Below are positions 44,301 through 59,373 of a stretch of DNA of 64,000 nucleotides, piece by piece. Within the stretch, counting starts at the first letter, position 1. The number at the start of each line of letters is the position of its first letter. Made by a program: the position numbers and the translations under genes. The notes below the pieces were generated by a model. It worked only from the letters and a program-made list of their open reading frames with translations. It had not been told where the DNA came from and did not search any database. The DNA comes from Serinus canaria (lineage: Eukaryota > Chordata > Aves > Passeriformes > Fringillidae), in contig NC_066327.1 of the NCBI RefSeq assembly GCF_022539315.1, positions 14,672,995-14,736,994 on the forward strand. The letters are read 5' to 3'.

Positions 44301-47300
44301 CAGCCCTCTGTGGGAGGGGGGCCTACCAGTGAGATTAATCTGTCCCCCCCTGGACTTACCCAAGTAGCTCTTTAGAGCTGTATCTCCACACATCTGGAGA
44401 ACTGGTTTCAGCCAAACACAGCAGAGTCGTTATGGCTGTGAACAGTTCCTTGACTGGCACACGATGTGGCCTCCCATGGAGCCTGTGTGCTGGCTGCCAT
44501 GGAGAAGGCGTTCCATGTGGAGGGGGGTTGCTGTTTGTCAGGAGCTGTGCTTATCCAGTTCCCTGGGGCTGTGGACATGTAATACCCACTGTCACTGTCC
44601 AAAGTATAAATGCATACAATGCCTGAAACCTCCCTTCGCTCTTTCTTATGTCAAAGGCAGCTGTGCAGGACCGACTGAATGAGCAAGAGGGTGTCCCAAG
44701 TGTCTTTAATCCTCCTCCACTGCGGCCGTTGCAGGTCAATACAGCTGACCACAGGATCTACAGCTACGTTGTCTCAAGGCCACAGCCAAGGGCAAGTTAT
44801 CTTACAGTGGATTTTGTCCTGCTTCTTGGCTGACTCTCTGTGAATACAAAACTTGCAAGCAGGGAAAGAAATTGTTTTCTTTGCATGCTCTTATCTCCTT
44901 TCTAAATATTTTATCTTAAAAAAACAAAACATAGAGCTATTCCTTCAGTTTCTGTTACTGCTGTGGAGATTTTCTCCATGCTGTGATTCACAGTATGAGG
45001 ACTTTTTTTTGTCATAGACTGTCTTGCTGTGGTGTAGTAAAGCCTTTTGATCAGTGGAATTGGAACAAAGGACTGTCCCCTCCATGTGGCAGTGATAATG
45101 TTTTTCTTTTTAGAGCCCCCCCTTAAATGTGTATTAACTGGAATACAGTATTACTTTCCTTAATATTTTACAAATTTGCACGAGCACCTGTAAGACTTGG
45201 TGCTGTTAGTCTTTTTGTATAGTTAAGAGAATTAATTCCTTATTTGTAATTGCAGGGCCTGTTAGGATGGGGTTACTACTTCATAATGCTTCCATTCCGA
45301 TTCACCTATTACACCTTACTTGATATATTTAGGTAAGTCCTTGTTTGTGCTGACTCACTTATTGACTGCATCAGGGAACACTCTAGCTCGGATTTGGCTG
45401 GATCTCTGTCACTTAGATCTTTAAGCCTCATGGCAGATTTTCCATTTGTTTCCTTAACTGGCATTATCTGTGGCCTTGTAAAGTTCCTTTGCTGTTTAGT
45501 AAGAAATAAATCTTGTTGCAGAGAAAAAGAGCACGTTGCAGCTCTGTAAATGAAGTGTGTTTAATTGGATGTCTAACTCCACTCAGCCTTACAGACTGAG
45601 TGCCACACAAAGGGGTTGCAAAACAGTGTCCAGCTGTTTGGTATTCTTGGACAAACACTAGAATTGTGTCCCACTGGGCTGGGCTGAAGATTAACCTGCC
45701 CTAATTCCTGGATGTTTTTTGGCAAAACCCAAACTGTAAACACCTCTGCTTTATTCCCTTTGCTGTCTATTGCCTCTTCTCCCTTTACTGCCCCAAAGCA
45801 CTAATTCTCCTTGTCTCCTTTGCAGCATTGATAGAGGGAGAAGGGGATGGTAGTGGTGGTAAATAGCCAGCAGTCCTGCCATCTGCCCTGGTTTGGCAGT
45901 TTTCCCTGTTGTGTTACTCTTTTTCCCCATTAAAGACATTTCCAAAGTTCAGTGTATCTTCTGTGCATTGGTAGAACTAAACAGCACTGATATCTGCCTT
46001 GCAGTGAAGCTGTTTCAGCTTCAGAGGAATGACAATTTCATAGAACTCATAGTGTAATGTTCTCTTTCTGCAACTCTTTGTACGTTGGAATTGTTAGTTC
46101 TGGATTAGCAGAAATGCAGTTTTCAAAGCTATCTGGACAAAACTGTGTGGCTTTTAACAGCCCATCTTTGACTAAATTCTTCAAACCTCCTACTGTTGGT
46201 GTGGCTTATGCCTGACGCTTCAGAGGAAGCTAAAACAGTTAACCACACAGAACTCAGATCCTTACTGATCCCTGGCATGAGATGAATCTTCATTGGGGGT
46301 TGGTTCTGTAGCAGTGGTATCAGTTTGGAGCAGAATGCCAGTTTAGGTTCAGATTATAAATGTTCAAGGGTCTCAGCTATGACTTTTTTCCTCTTTATGA
46401 ATCCCAGTGACTATCTGTAGAAAAGAAAACCTGTGCCTCAAGAAGTCAGTGAGCTGAATTTCCAGTGTCCTTTGCTTCCTTCCTAGGTTTGCTCTGCGTT
46501 TTATACGCCCTGATCCTCGTAGTCGGGTCACCGACCCAGTGGGTGACATTATTTCGTTTATTCATATGTTTGAGGAAAAATATGGGAGGATACACCCTGT
46601 CTTCTACCAGGGAACTTACAGCCAGGTCAGTGTCATGTGTTGGTGCCTAGGTTCTGGGGAGTGGTGATTTTGCCACATGGTGTCAGGGCCTCCATGACAA
46701 AATTGTTTTTCATCTACAAGCCCAGCGTTTATCCCCAAACTCTCTTAACAGGGTAATGGAGAGCTAGTGAACAAGTGTATTGGGAAACCAGTGTCTGCCA
46801 GGCTTGATGGTTTGCCAAGCCTGCAAAGTTGGAAAGCAAAGCTACTCTGGCTGTTCCTCGACCGTCTGTGTGACTCTGTAGCCGACAGCTTTTCTTTGTA
46901 ATCCTGCCTTTGTTTTTATAAACTAGTGTGCTGTGCCAGAGTCTGTCCTTCTGTTCACCAAATTGGGATTAACTGCCTGGGCTTGTATCACAATGCAACT
47001 TCACAACAGCTCAGGGAGTCAAAATTGAGAGGGAGCCCCTAAGAATTTATGGGAGGTGAGTTTTCCATGTATCAAATCTGAGTGGGCTCTCTGTAGAAGA
47101 GGGATATCCCTATGGACACTGCCTCTTGCACAGCTTCTCTCAGCCTGGCCAAGGGAAGGGTCTCCTGCAGAGCATCCCATCAGACAGTTTGATCAGCACT
47201 GCTTCCCAAGTGCCTGGGGAAAAACTGTCAGTGCCTGTCTGCTCCACACTGCACAGTGATGGAGCTCACCGCCTCTGCAGCTCTTTTAGGCTCCTCTGTC

Positions 47301-50300
47301 ATTCCTGGAATCCAAACTCAAGCAATTGTGGAATGGTTAGGCTACCAAAGCTCAGTGCCAGTAAAACAGGGAGCATATTATGCACTTATCCTGTGGTCTT
47401 GTTAAAAATGCTCTTGAGTGGGTGGGATCCAGACACTATAGATGTGGAAAGGGAGGGATTCTTTTCTTTGTTGTCTGGTTTTTGGGAGGCCTGCAGCACT
47501 ATTTATTACCTGTTTCAATAGAATTTTCATTTGGTGTGATTTGAAGATTGTGTCCTGTGCAGGCTCAAGGGAAAGCTCAGCCTTGGCCACTGTGAGTCCA
47601 AGGGGTGAAAGAGGTTCTTCACTGCTAGCTGAGTCTGGTGAGGCAGCTGAGGTGTCAGTCCGTGTCATTGCCTACCCAGTTTCACTCTGAGTTCAGTGTT
47701 CCCCAAAGCCACATCCTGAGAGGATATGAGAGAACACCACTGTAGCCTTCTTAAATAGAGGCTCATTTAGAAGGTCTGACAGGTTCATCCTCCACTGCTG
47801 CTTCACTCAAACCACTCTAGTGGTAAAGGCCTGGGTCACACCAGCCTTGTGGGTGCTGCGTTCCCCTTGCCCAGAGACCGTGTAACTTTACCTGCTCTGC
47901 TCTTATGCCAAGGCACTGAACGATGCCAAGCGGGAGCTGCGCTTCCTGTTGGTTTATCTTCACGGGGATGACCACCAAGACACAGATGAGTTCTGCCGGT
48001 AGGTAGGAGAATTTCCCAAATAGCTGTCTTTGTATTTGAAATTCAGCTTCACTCACATGGTCTCTTCTCATCCCCCAGCAATACACTGTGTGCACCTGAG
48101 GTCATCACCCTCATCAACACTAGAATGCTCTTCTGGGCTTGCTCAACCAATAAACCAGAGGGATACAGAGGTGAGTGTGTCCCTCCTGGGCTTTACCTGT
48201 CCCCTCCTGTCTCTGTAACAAGCCAGATGCTCTTTGACAGATTTACACATGTAAAACACTCTCTTGTCTGCTTGCACAAAATAAAACAGATTTCAGGATT
48301 GCATGGGGAAATACACGTGTTGGTTTCCTGGGATATCTCAAAGGTTTGGATGCCAAGGAAATACATGCTGATCTTCACCTCCACCATTCTGTGTGTTTCT
48401 GGGCAGTTGTACTTCTGTGATCATTGCTGTGGGCATTTAGGCTGCTTTCAGTGCCTTGTCAGTGGGAGTTGGTGGGTGTATACTGGGGATAAACTGAGAG
48501 GAGAAACAAGTATCCAACTAGATCTGTCCTTAACCCTGGCTCCTGTGACGCCTGAGGCCAGGAAGGACTTGTTAGGTGCATTCTTTCCCTTTCTGAGACA
48601 GTCACCTTAATCCACAACCAATCTCTGTGTCTCGTCAAAAGCCCACAGTGTTTGAGAGCTGTTCATACCTGGCCAGACAGCAGTTTGGTAAGGATTTTCT
48701 GCAAGTGGAGCCTTTCCCCAAAGTTCTGTTCATGGCTCTTGTGTTGTTTCCACCATTTCTGTTTCATGGTCAGGAGAATGCTACATTTGGGTCACTCTTG
48801 GCTCCATAGTTCTGCTCCCAGTTACCAACAGCTTGAGAGAACAGCTCTCTGAGGAGACAGTCTTTGACTTATTCCTGTTTCATTGCTGCAATGCTTTGGA
48901 GTCACAGCCTGGGAAGCAGAGCTGGAAGGGATCATGACCTTTCGTTAAATCTCTGAGCTGCTCTGGTTTTGTTTGGGGGCTCCATTGGTAACAAAGGCTC
49001 CCAGTTGCATGATGTACCATGTGTGTTTCAAGGAGGGAATCGGCAGCCGTATATGAACAGTACCTTAAGCACATCATCTGTTCCATTCCCTGCTTCAGAC
49101 AGAGCCTGCCTCCAGCAAAGCCAACCTAAATTTGGTCAGAAATGTGGACGTACTTCCATGCCCCCCATGACAGTTTCTTCCAGAGTCCAACCATCCCTAA
49201 TCACCTGAGCAAATGTTTACATGTACTTGTCCTTTCTCTTCCTGCAGTTTAAACCCATGGCTTTGTCCCATTTTCAATGGACATTCAGAGCCATTTACTT
49301 CCTTCCTGCTTGAGTTAAAAGAGCCTTTTTTGGTTACTTAAAAGCTTGATTTTTTTTCCCATCAGTCATGTCCTCCCTTTGCTAACTTACAGGGTTTGAT
49401 TTTCAAAGTGGAGCCTGAGGCCTTTTTTGCCTTAGAGGAGAGAATATCTGGGGAAGGTGCTTTCCTTGGCCCTCAGTGATGGGAAACCCTTGTGCTGTAC
49501 CCCTTGGTGGCCCTTGTGTCTGGGGTGGTGACGTTTGTGCCTGCTTGCAGTGTCTCAGGCCCTGCGGGAGAACACGTACCCGTTCCTGGCCGTGATCATG
49601 CTCAAGGACCGCAGGATGACCGTGGTTGGGCGGCTGGAAGGCCTCATCCAGGCTGATGACCTCATCAACCAGCTGATGTTCATCATGGATGCCAACCAGA
49701 CATACCTGGTGTCTGAGCGCCTGGAAAGGTAGGGTGGGACCAGAGCTCCAGCAGCACAAACCATGCTGAGGCAGGCTGTGCTCTGTCCCTTTCCTCCCTC
49801 CAGACACCGTGTGTAGGCACATAGCTCAGCACCTCCCGTTCTGTAACACAGCCCATGGGCTCTCCTCTTACCAGGGGCATCATCAGTCCATAAATTCAGG
49901 CCATCTTATAGCCAGGGATTCAGATGTGTTGCACACACAATCCCACCACTGAAAGGTGGATGTGAGTACTCTGTTCTCTGCAGTTGGAGAACACCTTTGG
50001 CATGCTGGAGCTTTGCAGGGAAAGCTTGGACAATAACCAGTAGGATCCAAATGGGAGCAAAGGCATTGCAGGCAGGAGAGCTGGTGTCCACAGCTGTGTG
50101 TTGCTGCCTGGGCTGGCTGTGCTGAGCTCTGGCTGCTTTTCTGGTGGGGCCTCACAAGTCCCTGGTGACTCTTAGGGATGTACAGGTTGCAACCAAAACG
50201 GGATCCTACCATTTAACTTTGTCTGTCCCTCCTCTGCCCCACGCTCTGTGGGTGAGGACCCAGTAACACGTTCCAGTTTATGAAATGTGCAAGGGATTAC

Positions 50301-51865
50301 GTGAAGGAGATGAAACCAGGAAGAATCTCAAATATGAGGCAGGAATTCTGGGCACTGTTCATGTACTGTCTGTCAGCTATGTCAAGCTGCAGGGGTTGAA
50401 AAGCCTTTTAAGATCAATTTTACCCACTCTTGAGAAGCAGTTTAATTGTGAGGGACTGTGCAGACCTGGCTTGGCCTTTTGGGAGCTTGTGGTATGCCAA
50501 GGCATTACCTGCTGTGTGCTTCTATGAGTTGGAGGCTGTCCCTGCACTCTTGGGCCTGCCCTCTGCCTGCCATCACTTTGGGGCCTGTTAGCCCTGACCA
50601 CTTCCCACCCGTGTTTGCAGGGAAGAGAGGAACCAAACCCAAGTGCTGAGGCAGCAGCAGGACGAGGCATACCTGGCATCCTTGCGTGCAGACCAGGAAA
50701 AGGAGCGCAAGAAGAAGGAGGAAAGGGAGAGGAAGAAGAAGAAGGAGGAGGAAGTGCAGCAGCAAAAACTGGCAGAAGAGAGGCGGCGGCAGGTGAGAGC
50801 AGAGGGATTGCAGGTGGGGCTGCAGTGTCCTGTGGGATGCCTGGCCTGCCATAGGCATGGCTTGTCTTGCTTGGGGCTTAAGCATTTCCGAGGCTCCTGG
50901 AGCAGCTCTGCTGCAGGGGACAGGCACAAAGGTCAGCTGAGTGCACAGCCATTGCTCCTGCTCCCTCCTTGCCTTGCAGACACTGCAGGAGGAGAAGGAG
51001 AGGAAGTCGGAATGCCTTCCTCCAGAGCCCCATCCTGATGACCCAGAGAGCGTCAAGATCATTTTCAAGCTGCCCAACGATTCCAGAGTGGAGCGGCGAT
51101 TCCACTTCACACAGTCATTGACGGTGAGCCTGGGGCAGAGCTGAGGGGCCTTCCAGAGCAAGGGCTGAAGAGACTTGCAGGTGGCTTTTTGCCCTTGGAC
51201 TTGCCACATGGTGACCTTTGCTGAGAGCCTTGGCAGGCAGAGCTGCTCCTTGGTAAGGAGAGTGCTGTAGCGCCTGGTTCCACCAGCTTGAAAGAGCAGA
51301 CAAAGTGGCAGAAACTTCTGTTGCCTCTTGAAAAGCTAGAAGGTGTCTCTGCCCATGACTGGGTGGGGTGGGACGAGATGATATTTCAAATCCTTTCCAA
51401 CCCTTAACATTCTATAATTATATACAATATATATATATATATTCTATTATAATTCCACTGCTCCCTATGAAATAAAGGTGTAGGAAGAGTCAGAAACAGT
51501 GTCTGGTCTCCCCAGTGCTCTGTGCCAAGCCCAGTTTCATGTGTGCCAAAGAAATGGCTGTCTCAGGTCTACAGTGCAGTGATGGTGCAAATTTGGGAGC
51601 CTTCCCCCACAGATGCCAGCGATTTACTCTGGCTGTGTCACTGCTCCCCCAGCTGGCAATTATTTCTGTGCTTCTTTCCCAGGTGATCCACGATTTCCTG
51701 TTCTCCTTGAAAGAAAGCCCTGAGAAGTTCCAGATTGAGGCCAACTTCCCTCGCCGTGTCCTGCCCTGCCTCCCTACAGAGGAGTGGCCCAACCCCCCGA
51801 CGCTGCAGGAGGCGGGACTCAGCCACACGGAAGTCCTCTTTGTGCAGGACCTCACGGACGATTGA
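38304..51865 (+). CDS. FAF2: FAS-associated factor 2 (UBXD8), ERAD adaptor
   Basis: FAF2 is a hairpin-anchored ER and lipid-droplet protein that recruits p97/VCP to ubiquitinated substrates. Eleven exons join in phase: 38304-38366, 44181-44249, 44657-44791, 45256-45332, 46487-46625, 47913-47998, 48079-48170, 49551-49728, 50621-50792, 50980-51123 and 51683-51865. They give 445 residues, the human length. An N-terminal UBA domain (about 12-48, GIESMDQCRHTLEQHNWNIE) precedes a hydrophobic hairpin (about 90-114, GLLGWGYYFIMLPFRFTYYT). A UAS thioredoxin-like domain follows (about 140-277, with FLLVYLHGDDHQDTDEFCR and FLAVIMLKDRRMTVVGRLEG). Next is a charged coiled coil (ADQEKERKKKEERERKKKKE), and last the UBX domain (about 357-440, SVKIIFKLPNDSRVERRFHF; FPRR at its end). 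Intron 1 spans 5.8 kb and holds no other gene. Intron 3 appears to use a GC donor (CCAAGG|GCAAGT). ATG context AAAATGGCGGC resembles a YY1/TISU initiator. Confidence 0.97.
42777..42843 (+). repeat. 45-bp partial tandem duplication in FAF2 intron 1
   Basis: AAATAAAGTCAGAATGCAAA, with two more matching A's before it, occurs at 42777-42798 and again at 42822-42843. The copies are 45 bases apart and are separated by an A-rich linker with ten consecutive A's. Confidence 0.85.
51345..51418 (+). mobile_element. short CR1 3'-tail fragment in FAF2 intron 10
   Basis: AGATGATATTTCAAATCCTT, then TCCAACCCTTAACATTCTAT, resembles the end of CR1 elements (AGATGATCTTTAAGGTCCCT, then TTCCAACC and ATTCTATGAT repeats). 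It is in the sense direction. A TA microsatellite (51427-51442) follows directly and probably grew from the tail. Confidence 0.65.
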
Positions 51866-52475
51866 CACTTCCTTTTGGTTTTGTTTTTGTTTGTTTTGTT
51901 GTTTCGTTTTTTTTTTTCCAGAAGACACAAAACAGAAAGAGAAATTCATATTATTATTATAATACAATATTTTTTTTAAAAGACTGCGTACAAACGAGGG
52001 ATCAGAGACCACATGGCCCGTGCCAGCTGTGCTGTGTGTGTGCGCTGGCGAGAGGACGCCTGCACACGGCCATCCCCTGCACCGGGGGGCACACGGGGGG
52101 AGCTGGTGTTGCCCCTCCGCCCTCCCTGGGGAGGAACAGGAATGGCAGCTCTTGGTAATTATTGCTTTTATTGATGACAATAATAATAAAACCCCAGCAA
52201 CCCAACATCTTGTGAAGATTGATACTCTGCTGCTCCTGAGAGACACAAGACCGAGTACCGGAACGTGCTGGGATTGGGGTGGGGGGAAAGGGCTGGACAG
52301 ACTCTCTTCAGCTTCCCTCTGTGTATAAATACTGTTCTTTTAATATTTCTCTTGCTTTGTAATGACCAAAGGAGATTGGGGTTGACTATAGTATTAACTT
52401 TTTGATAAAGAGCTGGTTCAATTCTTACCCATGTGGGGCCTTGCCCAGGGTTCTTAGCCTGCGTAGTGTAATAAA
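51866..52475 (+). terminator. FAF2: FAF2 3' UTR and poly(A) signals
   Basis: AATAAA occurs at 52185-52190 and at 52470-52475. The second is followed by a TGTGCTGATG stretch and is the likelier main end. A T-rich tract with a run of T's follows the stop codon at about 51885-51920. Confidence 0.75.
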
Positions 52476-53312
52476 CTCTGCCTCTAGCATGTCTGTGCTG
52501 ATGCTTTCTGCCCCTGCCCCAGGGAGGGGGTCAGCTGCTCTGCCACTTGTGGCTCCCAGATGGGGGGTGCACTCAGCTTCTGGTCACACTGGTGATTTTG
52601 TGCCCATGGAGCTGTTGCATGAGAGGAGAGCGTGCCCAGCATGGGGGATGGCAGGGCTGGGGCTGCTGTTGTGCCACCTCCTGTGGCATCAGCTCTGGGC
52701 TCAGGCAGCTGATGAGGCTGGGTGAGCCCTTGTGGAGCAGGAGGGAGATGAGTGTAAGGTTGGTCCCTGCCAGAGGTGCAGCCAGGGCTGTGGAGCTGGG
52801 CCATCAGCTGCCCAAAGGCAGAGGGGTAAGGAGCCTTTTCCTGCAGTTGACCTGTCCTGGAGCCAAGAATGGCTGGGGTGGAAGGAATCTCAAAGTACAT
52901 GTCATGGGCAGGAATAGAGGAAAGCCTCCCCTGGCCCAGCATGGGAATAATGGTGGAGGGTTGGGATGGAGGAGAGGTGGAAGGTGTCCCACTGCTGTGG
53001 CTAGAGCCACCCAGGGAGCTTTGCTGTCCCAGGATAGCAGCCAGGAGGAATTTCCCATCTCTGTGCAAGCTGTGACGGGTCGCTAGGTGAGAAGGAAGGG
53101 GTGTGTGGTGCTGCTCAAAACTAGATACTGCTGGGGGCAAAGCAGCCAACCAATCCCTGCTCCCACCCTCAGGCTCTCCTGGGCTCCCCTCCAAGCCTCT
53201 CTCCAGGGCCCTTCCAACTGCAGCAGCTCCTTCCCATCCCTGGTCCTCACTCTTCCCCTCAAGCCCCCATTGAGACAAGAGCTGGGCCCAGCGTGTTGGT
53301 ATACATCATACA
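52476..53312. other. intergenic gap between convergent FAF2 and RNF44
   Basis: No coding exon was recognised. A minus-strand frame of about 260 codons (52484-53278) has no recognisable domain and biased composition. I treat it as chance. Confidence 0.5.
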
Positions 53313-53318
53313 TTTATT
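53313..53318 (-). terminator. RNF44: RNF44 poly(A) signal
   Basis: Plus-strand TTTATT reads AATAAA on the minus strand, 2.75 kb after the stop codon. No AATAAA was seen on the minus strand between the two. The unusually AT-rich last 600 bases are typical of a conserved distal 3' UTR. Confidence 0.7.
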
Positions 53319-53640
53319 AGTGAATATCCCTCTCAAAATCAGCCACAACATTAAAAAAAATAATGATTGCACTACTTGGTCAAGCAGAACTAGCAACTTT
53401 CATTTTAAAAAAAGTACAAATCTGTTAAAAATTTCAATCAGTATAATACACATATATATAATACAACATACTAGTTATGTTAAATGCTACAAAACCAATA
53501 TGATTCCAATGGAATGGAAAAAAACAAACACTTTTAGAGCTTTAAGAACCTTTTTTTTCTATATATTAGCCTTTTTTCAAATACATACATGGGAAAAATG
53601 AGGTAACTGTAAAATGTGCAAGTAACAGAGCAAAAAAAAT

Positions 53641-53675
53641 TATATATATATATTTATATATATATATATATATAT
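53641..53675. repeat. TA microsatellite in RNF44 3' UTR
   Basis: Alternating TA with one TTT interruption. Confidence 0.9.
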
Positions 53676-53776
53676 AAAAACTTTCTAACACAGAACACAC
53701 GTCCTAGCACCTTCCGGGGAGCCGCGGGGAACGCGGGGGTCCCGCCGGAGGGCCCGGGGACTGGTATAATAGAACA

Positions 53777-53831
53777 GTAAACAGTCCACTATCCCACCAC
53801 AGGAATTCATTGGTAAACAGTGGTATCTACA
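53777..53831 (-). promoter_or_regulatory. RNF44: two miR-30-type sites and one Pumilio-type site in RNF44 3' UTR
   Basis: On the mRNA strand TGTTTAC, complementary to miR-30 bases 2-8, occurs at 53777-53783 and 53813-53819, 36 bases apart. TGTAGATA at 53824-53831 fits the Pumilio consensus TGTANATA and lies four bases 5' of the second site. Confidence 0.55.
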
Positions 53832-56064
53832 GCGCAGTCAGCAATCACAAACACCCTAAATAATTGTTTTTTAGTATTTTTTTTGTCATTTTTTCTTTTT
53901 GTTATTTTTTTTAAATGATACTTTTAGCTGCTCATTGGAATAAATTCTGCAGCACACGAGCTGTGAGCTTTCGAGTCGCCGTCAAAGGACCGTAAGGCTT
54001 TCCTGGCTCCCTGGGCACCGCGAGGGCGGGAGGGGAGGAGGGGGCGTCTCCGGGGGCGCGAAGCCGGGGACTCCTTTGGTTATCTGTCACTGAGTGAGGG
54101 ACGGGGAAGGGGCCGGGGTCCTGCCCAAGGGGCACCGAGCCCAGCGGTGCCGGCACCCGTGCCACGGCGGAGCGGGTGGCGCCGGGCCGGGGCCCTTGGC
54201 CTCGATGCTCCGCACAGAGGGCGGCCGCCGGAGAGGTGGGAAAGGGCAGCGAGGGGGAGCTGGCCCGTAGCCCCCCACCACTCGCCACCCCCCCGCGCCC
54301 GACCGGGCAGCGTCCGGGGCCGGCCCACCGGTGGCTGGCACTGCCCTCTGGCCCTCAGCGTGGGGAACACCACCGTGCCTACCCATGTGCCAGGCGCGGC
54401 CCCTCACCTCGCACCCGGCCGAGCCACCGCCGGGGGCCAGCCCCGCGCCTGCCCCCCGCCCCGCGGGGAGCCGCCCCCTCCCACCCCGGTCCCTTGCACA
54501 CGCCGCCGCCGCGGGCGCGGACCCCGCGGGGACGGCCCTGAAAGTCTCACGGTCCTGCTGTGGCGTTGCGGACATGTGCAGTACAGTGCATGGCAGTATC
54601 AGCTGAGCACAAAAACCCCTCTCCCCACCCCCCTCACCCCACAGCCGGCTAGACGTAGCCAAGACCACGTTCCAAGCTGGTCAGACATGCATGCATATTT
54701 GTGAACATTTACATAGGGCTGGCGTCCGCTCGGAAGCTCCCAGGCGTCAGCGACGCGCCGGGAGGGCGGTGCTCTCACCACCACCCCTGCCACCGCCTCC
54801 CGTCACCCTCCTCGCTAATTAATCATGCAAAACAACGGCCACGCGGGATTGATGGAGCCGGGCGGCGGTGTGGCGGCTTCTCCCCCCACGCCTGCAAGGA
54901 CAGGGGGGATACGGTGGCAAGGGGACCGCTCACAGCTTCCCCCGCACCAGCCGGGCCAAGGCCAGGGTAGCACTGAAAATACTCCACGAAGTTATGAATA
55001 AAACCCCCCCGCTCTGGGGGCCGCAGCCCAGCCGGCCCCTCGCTGCCCACGGCCGGGGAAATCGCGCCGTCCAGCCAGCAGGACGGGGCACGGGGCTACC
55101 TTGATTTACGTCGTCGGGACAGAGATACGAGCAGGAGGTGGGGGCCGGGCAGCACACGGGGGAAACCACATGCCCAAAGCCCTAGGGATGGGGTTGGTGT
55201 CCCCTCCTCAAGCTTGGCTGCCTTGCGGGATGCCACACGGCCTGGGCCCCGGGAGCTGCGCTGGCCAGGCACAGGGGAATGAACAGGGAGAGGGGCCAGG
55301 GCTGCGCCAGCACCATCCTACACTGGCGAAACACCCCAAGCAGCCATAGCCCTCTGGGGCTCCTCAGGGCAGCCAAGGCAGGAGAGAGTCCGTGCCAGGC
55401 TGTGCACAGGAGCGGGGACAGAGGCATTCCTGTGTTCCTGCCTTTCTGCCCCAGCCACGCCGCGGGGTTGCTGGTGTAACACCTTGGCCACACTCCGCCA
55501 GCCTCCTTCTCCGGCTGTGCCCGGGGCCGGGGTGCTGCCGGCATCAAACCCGCAGCGCTCCCTCCTCTCTCCTCCCCGCGTCCTCTGAGAGCAACGCTGA
55601 GGGGAGGAGCCGCCTGCGTGCCCCTAGGGCAAACGGCCAAGGAACCAAAAACATGACGGAAATGAAAAGGAAACAAGGGGGGGAAAAACTATCGTAAAAA
55701 AAAAATAGTGACAAAGGGAAAAAACCACTAATTCCCTAGGAGAGTACAACGACCTGGAAAGAGATGGAGCAACAACAGCGTCTTTGGAGCGCAGAGGGCA
55801 CGGCCACGCACCTCCCGCCTCCAGCACAACACGATTCGGGGCCCTGGGAGCGCAGCGGGCAGGGCGTCCGGCTGAGTCGGTGCCCCGGCGGGGAGGAGGA
55901 GGGCTGGCCGGGAGCCCAGACTGCTCAATGCTCACCACATCCGAGGAGAGGCTTTGGGGAGGGGGGGTAAGCGCAGGGTCAGGCCCTAGCAGCGGGCAGC
56001 AGCCCCCGCCCCAGCCCGGCGTCCTTGTCCTCTAGCGAATTGTGCGGCACAGCGCCCGCCAGCC

Positions 56065-59299
<3,235 letters not shown>

Positions 59300-59373
59300 T
59301 GGTGACGTCGGGAGGCGGATGGGCACACGGGACCTCAGGCTCCAGGCAGGGCAAGACACCAGCAGCTTGAACT
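59300..59373 (-). other. RNF44: RNF44 5' UTR portion of first coding exon
   Basis: The minus strand has CTCTTGCAG directly before 59373, a good acceptor, leaving 74 untranslated bases before the start codon. Confidence 0.6.

Larger units (their letters stand above)
53319..56064 (-). other. RNF44: RNF44 long 3' UTR
   Basis: The stretch has two parts: an AT-rich distal part (53319-53950) with a TA microsatellite (53641-53675) and A-rich runs, and a GC- and CpG-rich proximal part (about 53960-55110). It contains no coding exon. The assignment as one UTR rests on the absence of a nearer poly(A) hexamer and is not proven. Confidence 0.6.
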
